Source of the DNA: Pseudomonas sp. P7548
Lineage (GTDB): Bacteria > Pseudomonadota > Gammaproteobacteria > Pseudomonadales > Pseudomonadaceae
Length of the DNA stretch: 41,133 nt
Direction of reading: 5' to 3'
NCBI RefSeq assembly: GCF_013386585.1
Contig: NZ_JACARO010000092.1
Coordinates: 1-41,133 of the forward strand
Shown: positions 32,539-39,086 of the stretch, piece by piece
How the letters are laid out: each line of letters begins with the position of its first letter
Position numbering within the stretch: the first letter of the stretch is position 1
Notes under the pieces: model-generated
The model's input: only the letters and a program-made list of their open reading frames with translations
Told to the model about the DNA's origin: nothing
Databases searched by the model: none
Position numbers and translations under genes: made by a program

Positions 32539-33467
32539 CCCTATTCTGGAGTACATGGATCTGCGTACTGACCCTCGGCAGCCTGATCGGCCTGACCTGG
32601 CTGTTGGTGGGCACCCGCAAGGGCGAGACCAAGGGCAGCGTGGACCAGACCATGGGCCACGCCTTCGACGGTATCGAGGAATACGACAACCCGCTGCCCC
32701 AGTGGTGGTTCATGCTGTTCGCCGGCACCCTGGTGTTTGCAGTCGGCTACCTGATCCTCTACCCGGGCCTGGGCAACTGGAAAGGCGTGCTGCCGGGCTA
32801 TGAAGACGGCTGGACGCAGACAAAGGAATGGGACAAGGAAATGGCCAAGGCCGACGCCAAGTTCGGGCCGATCTTCGCCAAATTCTCGGCCATGCCCGTG
32901 GAAGAAGTGGCCAAGGACCCGCAAGCGCTGAAGATGGGCGGTCGCCTGTTCGCCTCCAACTGCGCGGTGTGCCACGGCTCGGATGCCAAGGGCGCGTTTG
33001 GCTTCCCCAACCTGGCGGACGACATCTGGCGCTGGGGCGGTTCGGCCGAGGCGATCAAGGCCACCATCCTGAACGGCCGCCACGCGGCGATGCCGGCCTG
33101 GGGTGACATGCTTGGCGACGAGGGTGTGAAGAACGTCGCCGCCTATGTGCGCCACGACCTGGCCAAGCTGCCGCTGCCGGCCGACAACTCGGCCGATCTG
33201 GGCGCGGGTAAAACCGCATTCAACACCACGTGTGTGGCGTGCCACGGGCCGGAAGGCCATGGCATGGAAGCCATGGGCGCCCCGGACCTGACCAAGCCGG
33301 CCGGCTATATCTACGGCACCAGCCTGGCGCAGTTGCAGCAGACCATCCGCCACGGCCGCCAAGGCCAGATGCCGGCGCAGGAAGCGCTGCAGGGCAATGA
33401 CAAAGTGCACTTGTTGGCGGCTTATGTTTACAGCCTGTCCCATGGGGACCCGAAGACGCAGGAGTAA
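32535..33467 (+). CDS. ccoP1: Cytochrome cbb3 oxidase 1, diheme subunit CcoP
   Basis: 310 aa. Two N-terminal helices (about 5-25 and 56-76) flank a short loop with the conserved DGIEEYDNPLPQWW. Two cytochrome c domains follow, with heme motifs CAVCH (Cys143, Cys146, His147) and CVACH (Cys233, Cys236, His237). It takes electrons from periplasmic cytochromes into CcoO. Compared with CcoP2 of this window, it lacks about 14 residues in the linker after the second helix. AGGAG lies about 10 nt upstream. A terminator follows the stop codon. Confidence 0.97.
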   Translation: MTLFWSTWICVLTLGSLIGLTWLLVGTRKGETKGSVDQTMGHAFDGIEEYDNPLPQWWFMLFAGTLVFAVGYLILYPGLGNWKGVLPGYEDGWTQTKEWDKEMAKADAKFGPIFAKFSAMPVEEVAKDPQALKMGGRLFASNCAVCHGSDAKGAFGFPNLADDIWRWGGSAEAIKATILNGRHAAMPAWGDMLGDEGVKNVAAYVRHDLAKLPLPADNSADLGAGKTAFNTTCVACHGPEGHGMEAMGAPDLTKPAGYIYGTSLAQLQQTIRHGRQGQMPAQEALQGNDKVHLLAAYVYSLSHGDPKTQE

Positions 33468-33485
33468 CCAGCCCTCGCCCACCAT

Positions 33486-33521
33486 AAAGCCCCGCACGGT
33501 GCATACTAGCGGGGCTTTTTT
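33486..33521 (+). terminator. Rho-independent terminator of ccoNOQP-1
   Basis: A perfect 10-bp stem (AAAGCCCCGC / GCGGGGCTTT) with a 13-nt loop, ending in a T-tract, 19 bp after the ccoP1 stop codon. Confidence 0.9.
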
Positions 33522-33570
33522 ATCAGGACGCAGTGGCTTCAATCACACCGGCAAGCATTGCTTCTTGCAC

Positions 33571-34221
33571 TTACGGGCCAATGGACTGAGAGATCACGAG
33601 AGATTGCTGGGTCACTCGGCTGCCCCGATCCTTCAATCCCAGCCGATTCATCAGTTCGGGGCGATCCAGCAACTCACGCGCAAACATCTTCGCCTCAGGA
33701 GACGACGCCTGCGAACGGGCTACATCTTCAAGTGACCAAATAGTCACCCCCAGATCTGACCCGGACGCGTTAAACGTGTCCGGGCGCTCCTTGAACGTAT
33801 CGAAATGAGCGATCAAGTAGGCCGCCATGTCCTTATCGTTCATGTTACTGAACCGCTGGTGCTCAGGGGAGGCAACGTTAAGGACACTTTCCCGTTCAAT
33901 TTTCCCGTCGTGCCTGAACTTGCCATAGCTGTCGAGCTTGCCCATGAGGCCATGGCTTTCCAGCAGCGCACGTGCAAACTGCGAGTCTTCGGTGCTGACA
34001 CCAGACTGCGTGGAGCTATACGCGATGCGCTCAAGGGATTGACGCGTGACAACACCTGGCTGATCAGGGTCAGTAAACCTGTCGAAATTAGCGTAGAGAT
34101 GCTTGGCTAATTCCGCCTCACTCATTCGCGCGAACGGCTTGTCGGTGTCCGTTCTTGCCGAACGTTGCGACGCCGGCTGCATGGCGTGCATAACGTTGTT
34201 GGACGTTGCGTTGACACTCAT
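33571..34221 (-). CDS. Candidate type III secreted protein with two EF-hand-like repeats
   Basis: 216 aa, no membrane segment and no Sec signal. It has two copies of a helix-loop-helix module, about 33-116 and 127-214. Each has the pattern MSEAELAKHLYANFDRF, a D-P-x-x-P-G-x-V-T loop, then FARALLE and a second loop ending DGKI. The single module in the gene at 38175 is the same. I recall similar modules in harpin/NolX-related type III proteins, but this is not certain. The first 12 residues (MSVNATSNNVMH) have no acidic residue and carry Val at position 3, as in Pseudomonas type III substrates. AAGGAG is 7-8 nt before the ATG. A perfect hrp box lies 45 bp upstream, so HrpL/RspL control is expected. 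It separates the two cco operons. Confidence 0.72.
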   Translation of the reverse strand: MSVNATSNNVMHAMQPASQRSARTDTDKPFARMSEAELAKHLYANFDRFTDPDQPGVVTRQSLERIAYSSTQSGVSTEDSQFARALLESHGLMGKLDSYGKFRHDGKIERESVLNVASPEHQRFSNMNDKDMAAYLIAHFDTFKERPDTFNASGSDLGVTIWSLEDVARSQASSPEAKMFARELLDRPELMNRLGLKDRGSRVTQQSLVISQSIGP

Positions 34222-34265
34222 CAAATTCTCCTTAACTGGAAGTCCTACTGCCTATTTGCTTCTCC

Positions 34266-34293
34266 TATGTGGGAAAAAGACCTAGACGGTTCC
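34266..34293 (-). promoter_or_regulatory. hrp box (HrpL-type ECF sigma promoter), perfect match
   Basis: On the minus strand: GGAACC (34293-34288), a 15-nt spacer, then CCACATA (34272-34266). This meets the GGAACC-N15/16-CCACNNA consensus of HrpL-dependent promoters at every fixed position. It lies 45 bp upstream of the ATG at 34221, leaving room for a short leader with AAGGAG. Confidence 0.85.
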
Positions 34294-34344
34294 AATCCAT
34301 GAAGAGTTTTCACGCATAAATAGATCTGGTCTGGTGTTCGCCAA

Positions 34345-34475
34345 CGCTTTTTGGGCGCTGTCTTGCTAGCCCTGCCAGCAGGTCCGCACTGGTACACGGA
34401 CTGACCGTGATCACACGCAATGTCAGTGACTTCAAATCCAGCGGCGTGACGGTGATCACCCCCTGGGACGAATAA
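34345..34475 (+). pseudogene. Decayed remnant of a vapC/PIN-domain toxin gene
   Basis: Codons 34386-34475 read ALVHGLTVITRNVSDF, then KSSGVTVITPWDE and a stop codon. This is the typical C-terminus of VapC/FitB PIN-domain ribonucleases (HGLTVxTRN-x-x-DF, then a -NPW/E-like end). Another frame just upstream (from 34345) reads RFLGAVLLALPAG, which resembles the internal ELRFGIALLPAG region of the same family. The start, most of the middle and any vapB antitoxin are missing, so the gene is dead. It lies between the hrp box of the neighbouring gene and the ccoN2 control region, and suggests past gene turnover here. Confidence 0.65.
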
Positions 34476-34707
34476 TCGCCCTTTCACCCACCGACACTTC
34501 GCGACCTTTTGTCACATCCCCTCCAATGCACAACTTTCCCCTCCTGCCATTCGGGTCTACGCTTCCCTGCACAGCGGGCCGGTTCTGGTGTACGCGACGA
34601 CTGCCGTTGCGCCCCGAAAAAATTCCTGTCCACTCGATCAGCTTTCGATTTCGGATTTTGTCCCTACGTAAAACATGGAAAGGGCGCAGAATCTGGCGTG
34701 GAACGCA

Positions 34708-34721
34708 TTGATACAGGTCAG
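34708..34721. promoter_or_regulatory. Putative ANR/FNR box of ccoN2
   Basis: TTGAT-ACAG-GTCAG matches TTGAT-N4-(A/G)TCAA at all but the last position, 84 bp before the ccoN2 ATG. It fits the low-oxygen, ANR-dependent induction of ccoNOQP-2 in P. aeruginosa. I see no strong -10 at the expected distance. The rest of 34476-34805 holds no supported gene. Confidence 0.55.
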
Positions 34722-34805
34722 CCATTGCGTTGCAAAGGCCCCTCGCTTTCTACATACTTGCGGCCGATTTTACCTATAAAAAAACCTAAACCGTGGAACC
34801 TTAGA

Positions 34806-36248
34806 ATGAGCACAGCAATCAGTCCGACTGCTTATAACTATAAGGTAGTCCGCCAGTTCGCCATCATGACGGTGGTCTGGGGGATCCTTGGCATGGGGCT
34901 CGGGGTGTTCATCGCCTCGCAACTGGTTTGGCCGGAATTGAATTTCGGTTTGCCATGGACGACCTTCGGCCGCCTGCGCCCGCTGCACACCAACCTGGTG
35001 ATTTTCGCCTTCGGTGGATGTGCATTGTTTGCCACCTCCTACTATGTCGTGCAGCGAACCTGCCAGACGCGACTGATCTCCGACGGCCTCGCCGCCTTCA
35101 CCTTCTGGGGCTGGCAAGCGGTCATCGTCGGCGCGGTAGTCACCCTGCCGCTGGGCTACACCACCACCAAGGAATACGCCGAGCTGGAATGGCCCATCGC
35201 CATTTTGCTCGCCATCGTGTGGGTGACCTACGCCGTGGTGTTCTTCGGCACCATCGTCAAGCGCAAGACCAAGCACATCTACGTCGGCAACTGGTTCTAC
35301 GGGGCCTTCATCCTGGTCACGGCGATGCTGCACATCGTCAACCACGCCTCGCTGCCGGTCAGCCTGTTCAAATCCTACTCGGCCTACGCCGGGGCGACGG
35401 ATGCGATGATCCAGTGGTGGTACGGCCACAACGCGGTGGGGTTCTTCCTCACCACCGGCTTCCTGGGGATGATGTACTACTTCGTGCCCAAGCAGGCCGA
35501 GCGTCCTATCTACTCCTATCGCCTGTCCATCGTGCACTTCTGGGCGCTGATCACCCTGTACATCTGGGCCGGCCCGCACCACTTGCACTACACCGCGCTG
35601 CCGGACTGGGCGCAGTCCCTGGGCATGGCGATGTCGATCATCCTGCTGGCCCCGAGTTGGGGCGGCATGATCAACGGCATGATGACTCTGTCGGGCGCCT
35701 GGCATAAGTTGCGCACCGACCCGATCCTGCGCTTCCTCGTGGTGTCCCTGGCGTTCTACGGCATGTCGACCTTCGAAGGGCCGATGATGGCGATCAAGAC
35801 CGTCAACTCGCTGTCCCACTACACCGACTGGACCATCGGCCACGTACACGCCGGCGCCCTCGGTTGGGTCGCGATGATCTCCATCGGCGCGCTGTACCAC
35901 ATGATCCCCAAACTGTTCGGTCGCCCACAGATGCACAGCGTCGGCTTGATCAACGCGCACTTCTGGCTGGCCACCATCGGCACCGTGCTCTACATCGCCT
36001 CGATGTGGGTCAACGGCATCACCCAAGGCCTGATGTGGCGTGCGATCAACGATGACGGCACCCTCACCTACTCCTTCGTCGAAGCGCTGCAAGCCAGCCA
36101 TCCGGGTTACATCGTGCGCGCCCTGGGCGGTGCATTCTTTGCCTCCGGCATGTTCCTGATGGCCTACAACGTCTGGCGCACCGTGCGTGCCGCCGACCCG
36201 GTAGAAGCCGAAGCCGCCGCCAAGATCGCCGTAGTGGGAGCTCACTGA
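34806..36248 (+). CDS. ccoN2: Cytochrome cbb3 oxidase 2, catalytic subunit CcoN
   Basis: A 480-aa homologue of CcoN1, offset by one N-terminal residue, with all ligands conserved: His61, His208, Tyr252, His258/259 and His346/348. Roughly the first 190 residues differ at many positions and the C-terminal tail is longer (ADPVEAEAAAKIAVVGAH), while the middle is nearly identical to CcoN1. The ATG at 34806 gives the family N-terminus (AYNYKVVRQFAIM). A long in-frame upstream extension to 34509 has low-complexity, unrelated sequence and is rejected. With the ANR-like box upstream, this is probably the oxygen-limited oxidase. The stop codon overlaps the ccoO2 start (TGATG). Confidence 0.97.
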   Translation: MSTAISPTAYNYKVVRQFAIMTVVWGILGMGLGVFIASQLVWPELNFGLPWTTFGRLRPLHTNLVIFAFGGCALFATSYYVVQRTCQTRLISDGLAAFTFWGWQAVIVGAVVTLPLGYTTTKEYAELEWPIAILLAIVWVTYAVVFFGTIVKRKTKHIYVGNWFYGAFILVTAMLHIVNHASLPVSLFKSYSAYAGATDAMIQWWYGHNAVGFFLTTGFLGMMYYFVPKQAERPIYSYRLSIVHFWALITLYIWAGPHHLHYTALPDWAQSLGMAMSIILLAPSWGGMINGMMTLSGAWHKLRTDPILRFLVVSLAFYGMSTFEGPMMAIKTVNSLSHYTDWTIGHVHAGALGWVAMISIGALYHMIPKLFGRPQMHSVGLINAHFWLATIGTVLYIASMWVNGITQGLMWRAINDDGTLTYSFVEALQASHPGYIVRALGGAFFASGMFLMAYNVWRTVRAADPVEAEAAAKIAVVGAH

Positions 36249-36856
36249 TGAAGCATGAAGTAGTCGAGAAGAATATCGGCCTGCTGGCCTTCTTCATGGT
36301 CATCGCCGTGAGCATCGGCGGCCTGACCCAGATCGTTCCGCTGTTTTTCCAGGACGTGACCAACAAGCCGGTCGAAGGCATGAAGCCGCGTACCGCCCTT
36401 GAGGTTGAGGGCCGTGACGTCTACATCGCCAACGGCTGCGTGGGTTGCCACTCACAGATGATCCGTCCGTTCCGCGCCGAAACCGAACGCTACGGCCACT
36501 ACTCGGTCGCCGGTGAAAGCGTGTGGGACCACCCGTTCCTGTGGGGCTCCAAACGTACCGGCCCGGACCTGGCCCGTGTCGGCGGACGCTACTCCGATGA
36601 CTGGCAGCGTGCGCACTTGTACAACCCGCGCAACGTGGTACCTGAGTCGAAAATGCCGGCCTACCCGTTCCTCGTGGAAAACAAGCTCGACGGCAAGGAC
36701 ACCGCGAAGAAACTTGAAGTCTTGCGCACCCTGGGCGTGCCCTACACCGATGAAGACATCGCCGGTGCAGCCGCCGCCGTGAAGGGCAAGACCGAAATGG
36801 ACGCACTGGTGGCCTACCTGCAAGGCCTGGGCACCATCATCAAAAGCAAACGGTGA
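36248..36856 (+). CDS. ccoO2: Cytochrome cbb3 oxidase 2, monoheme subunit CcoO
   Basis: 202 aa, collinear with CcoO1: one N-terminal helix and a periplasmic cytochrome c domain with heme motif CVGCH (in place of CVQCH). SESVWDHPF-like and ESKMPAYPF regions are conserved. Differences from CcoO1 cluster around residues 140-160 (VENKLDGKDTAKKLEVLRTL). Translation is coupled to ccoN2 through the TGATG overlap. Confidence 0.97.
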   Translation: MKHEVVEKNIGLLAFFMVIAVSIGGLTQIVPLFFQDVTNKPVEGMKPRTALEVEGRDVYIANGCVGCHSQMIRPFRAETERYGHYSVAGESVWDHPFLWGSKRTGPDLARVGGRYSDDWQRAHLYNPRNVVPESKMPAYPFLVENKLDGKDTAKKLEVLRTLGVPYTDEDIAGAAAAVKGKTEMDALVAYLQGLGTIIKSKR

Positions 36857-36861
36857 TCTTC

Positions 36862-37047
36862 ATGGATATCGGGATGATTCGTGGCCTGGGCACCGTTGTG
36901 GTGATGGTGGCCTTTATCGGCCTGGCGTTGTGGGTGTTCAGCCCCAAGCGCAAGTCGGAGTTTGAAGACGCGACCTTGCTGCCCTTTGCGGACGATCCCG
37001 AAGCCATCAAGCACGTCGAGCAAGCTTCTAGGAGTAACAAAGAATGA
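36862..37047 (+). CDS. ccoQ2: Cytochrome cbb3 oxidase 2, small subunit CcoQ
   Basis: 61 aa, single membrane helix (about 8-27, LGTVVVMVAFIGLALWVF) and a charged tail with LLPFADDPEA. The ATG at 36862 is preferred: GGTGA lies 5 nt upstream. An in-frame GTG at 36853 overlaps the ccoO2 stop codon. The stop codon overlaps the ccoP2 start (ATGA). Confidence 0.92.
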   Translation: MDIGMIRGLGTVVVMVAFIGLALWVFSPKRKSEFEDATLLPFADDPEAIKHVEQASRSNKE

Positions 37048-38018
37048 CTACGTTCTGGAGTCTGTACGTCACAGTCCTCAGTCTGGGTACCATTTTCGCC
37101 CTGACCTGGCTGCTGCTGTCGACCCGTCGGGGGCAGCGCGCCGAACAAACGGACGAAACCGTCGGCCACTCGTTCGATGGCATCGAGGAATACGACAACC
37201 CGCTGCCCAAGTGGTGGTTCATGCTGTTTGTCGCCACCATCGTCTTTGCCCTCGGCTACCTGGCGTTGTACCCGGGCCTGGGCAACTGGAAAGGCCTGTT
37301 GCCGGGCTACAACTACCTCGACAACGACAAGCAAACCCCGTTTGCCAACGGCCAGACCGGCTGGACCGGCGTGCACGAATGGGAAAAGGAAATGGCCAAG
37401 TCGGACGCCAAGTTCGGCCCGATCTTCGCCAAGTTCGCTGCGATGCCAATCGAAGACGTTGCCAAGGACCCACAAGCCTTGAAGATGGGCGGCCGTTTGT
37501 TCGCCTCCAACTGCTCGGTGTGCCACGGTTCCGACGCCAAGGGGGCCTATGGCTTTCCCAACCTGACTGACGCCGACTGGCGCTGGGGTGGGGAGCCGGC
37601 CACCATCAAGGAAACCATCATGAAGGGCCGCCATGCGGTGATGCCGGCCTGGCTGGATATCCTCAAGGAACAAGGCGTCAGTGATGTCGCCGCGTTCGTG
37701 GTGACCAACCTCGATGGCCGCAAGTTGCCTGAAGGCGCCAAGGCAGACGTAGCCAACGGCGAGAAACTCTTCGCCGCCAACTGCGTGGCCTGCCACGGCC
37801 CGCAAGGCAAAGGCACCCCCGCCATGGGCGCGCCTGACCTGACCCACCCGGGTGCATTCATCTACGGTTCCAGCTTCGCCCAACTGCAGCAGACCATCCG
37901 TTATGGCCGCCAGGGCCAGATGCCGGCGCAGGAGCAATTGCAGGGCAATGACAAGGTGCACTTGCTGGCGGCGTATGTCTACAGCTTGTCCCACAGTGAC
38001 CCAACAACTAAGGAATAG
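37044..38018 (+). CDS. ccoP2: Cytochrome cbb3 oxidase 2, diheme subunit CcoP
   Basis: 324 aa, with two N-terminal helices and two heme c motifs: CSVCH (Cys157, Cys160, His161) and CVACH (Cys247, Cys250, His251). It is 14 residues longer than CcoP1 because of an insertion at about 92-106 (LDNDKQTPFANGQTG) between the second helix and the first heme domain. The role is the same: electron entry from periplasmic cytochrome c. AGGAG lies about 10 nt before the ATG. A terminator follows within 60 bp. Confidence 0.97.
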   Translation: MTTFWSLYVTVLSLGTIFALTWLLLSTRRGQRAEQTDETVGHSFDGIEEYDNPLPKWWFMLFVATIVFALGYLALYPGLGNWKGLLPGYNYLDNDKQTPFANGQTGWTGVHEWEKEMAKSDAKFGPIFAKFAAMPIEDVAKDPQALKMGGRLFASNCSVCHGSDAKGAYGFPNLTDADWRWGGEPATIKETIMKGRHAVMPAWLDILKEQGVSDVAAFVVTNLDGRKLPEGAKADVANGEKLFAANCVACHGPQGKGTPAMGAPDLTHPGAFIYGSSFAQLQQTIRYGRQGQMPAQEQLQGNDKVHLLAAYVYSLSHSDPTTKE

Positions 38019-38029
38019 CCCCCGAAAAA

Positions 38030-38072
38030 CAACAAGCCCTAAAGGGTGACACCTTACAGGGCTTGTTGGGTT
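38030..38072 (+). terminator. Terminator hairpin after ccoNOQP-2
   Basis: An 11-bp perfect stem (CAACAAGCCCT / AGGGCTTGTTG) encloses a smaller AAGG/CCTT stem, followed by GGTTT. The T-tract is weak, but the stem is strong and well placed. Confidence 0.75.
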
Positions 38073-38174
38073 TCAGAAGCAACGTTGCTCTGTCTTGAGT
38101 CGCGATGTCGCTCCAAAGTCGCCATATTCATTGGCGGAGAAGCCTCATAGGAGCTTCTACAACAGCACGTTATT

Positions 38175-38621
38175 TCAGAATGCCGGCAAAAAATCTGTGC
38201 CGTCGTAGGGAGAACGTGGACGCGGTGCCGGCGCTTCTTTATCCTGCCGGGCTTGAGTTTGAGCGGCTATAGAGTCCTGGATGCTTTGCTCACTAATTTT
38301 ACCGTCCAACCACTTCTGACTGTCACTATCAAGCTGATCCAACAGCGTTTCACGCCCCATCAACTCCTTCGCAAAATCCCTGGATTCTTTCGGAATGTTG
38401 TGATCTTTGACCATTTTTTCCAGATGGTTCAGCGTAACAAAGCCCGGGGTTTTCGGATCTTCAAACACCTTGAAATCGTTCGCCAGTTGCTTGGACATCC
38501 GCAAGTCACTCCAAGCGGAGTATTGAGTGTGAACCACCTTGAAATCCTGATCTGGCGGTAGTAAATCAGGAAATCCAGAGCGTCCAAAATGTGGGAAAAT
38601 CAAACCATTATTTACATTCAT
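38175..38621 (-). CDS. Candidate type III secreted protein, single EF-hand-like repeat
   Basis: 148 aa, soluble, no Sec signal. Residues 42-118 carry the same module found twice in the gene at 33571: MSKQLANDFKVFEDPKTPGF, VTLNHLEKM, RDFAKELMG, then a loop ending LDGKIS. The tail is Pro-rich (KEAPAPRPRSPYDG). The first 12 residues (MNVNNGLIFPHF) lack acidic residues and have Val at position 3, as in the paralogue. GAGG is 7 nt before the ATG. A degenerate hrp box lies 47 bp upstream with the same 15-nt spacer. The gene sits between ccoP2 and ccoG, facing both. I do not know its function; an effector or secreted helper is the best guess. Confidence 0.7.
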   Translation of the reverse strand: MNVNNGLIFPHFGRSGFPDLLPPDQDFKVVHTQYSAWSDLRMSKQLANDFKVFEDPKTPGFVTLNHLEKMVKDHNIPKESRDFAKELMGRETLLDQLDSDSQKWLDGKISEQSIQDSIAAQTQARQDKEAPAPRPRSPYDGTDFLPAF

Positions 38622-38667
38622 TGCGACACCTCAAAACAGTTACCACCTTAATTGGAATGGCAACTGA

Positions 38668-38695
38668 TATGTTGCAAATAGCCCCACCGAGTTCC
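38668..38695 (-). promoter_or_regulatory. Degenerate hrp box
   Basis: On the minus strand: GGAACT (38695-38690), a 15-nt spacer, then CAACATA (38674-38668). It matches 5 of 6 and 4 of 5 fixed positions of GGAACC-N15-CCACNNA. Spacer length and distance to the ATG (47 bp) are nearly the same as for the perfect box at 34266. Confidence 0.55.
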
Positions 38696-39086
38696 ATTGA
38701 CGTTCATTGAAACCCCGTTAAAACGGAACGAAATATTTCCAGTTCAAAACAACCCTATCAAGTTAACAAAGAGAAATATCATTTAACTCAAAAACCGCGT
38801 ACACCAGGCCTCGGCAATAGAACACTAAACTTACAGGACAGTTAGATCTGCCCTACGAAAAAGCAAACCACCTATTCTCCTGTGCGCCTCTCGCCAAACA
38901 GTGCTCTCCTCCCACCTGTCAATTGACCCAGATCACGTACACCATCATTCACCAACACCCAATGCGACCAAAGGTCGCGCCCATTTGATACATTTAAGGG
39001 CGTATTATCGAGGCACTGCAACACCCCTAATTTGACCCCGGCCGGCACGTACTGGCCGAGGCAAATCTCCACCGCCGTGGGATGCA
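38696..39086. other. AT-rich gap between the repeat-protein gene and ccoG
   Basis: No gene is supported here. Small palindromes are visible: CCGTT-AA-AACGG (38715-38726), GAAATATTTC (38730-38739) and GCGACC-AAA-GGTCGC (38964-38978). An ANR-like box at 38923 points to ccoG. The base composition of 38700-38870 is clearly lower in GC than that of the cco genes. Confidence 0.5.
38923..38936. promoter_or_regulatory. Putative ANR/FNR box upstream of ccoG
   Basis: TTGAC-CCAG-ATCAC matches TTGA(T/C)-N4-ATCAA at 9 of 10 fixed positions, 150 bp before the ccoG ATG. It would bring ccoG under low-oxygen control together with the second oxidase. The -10 is not obvious. Confidence 0.5.

Noticed and set aside
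34509..34805. In-frame 99-codon extension of ccoN2
   Set aside because: The translation is unrelated to CcoN, covers the ANR-like box, and has no ribosome site; the family start at 34806 is clear.
34790..34820. GGAACC just before ccoN2 as another hrp box
   Set aside because: No CCACNNA follows at 15-17 nt, and the ATG lies inside the would-be promoter.
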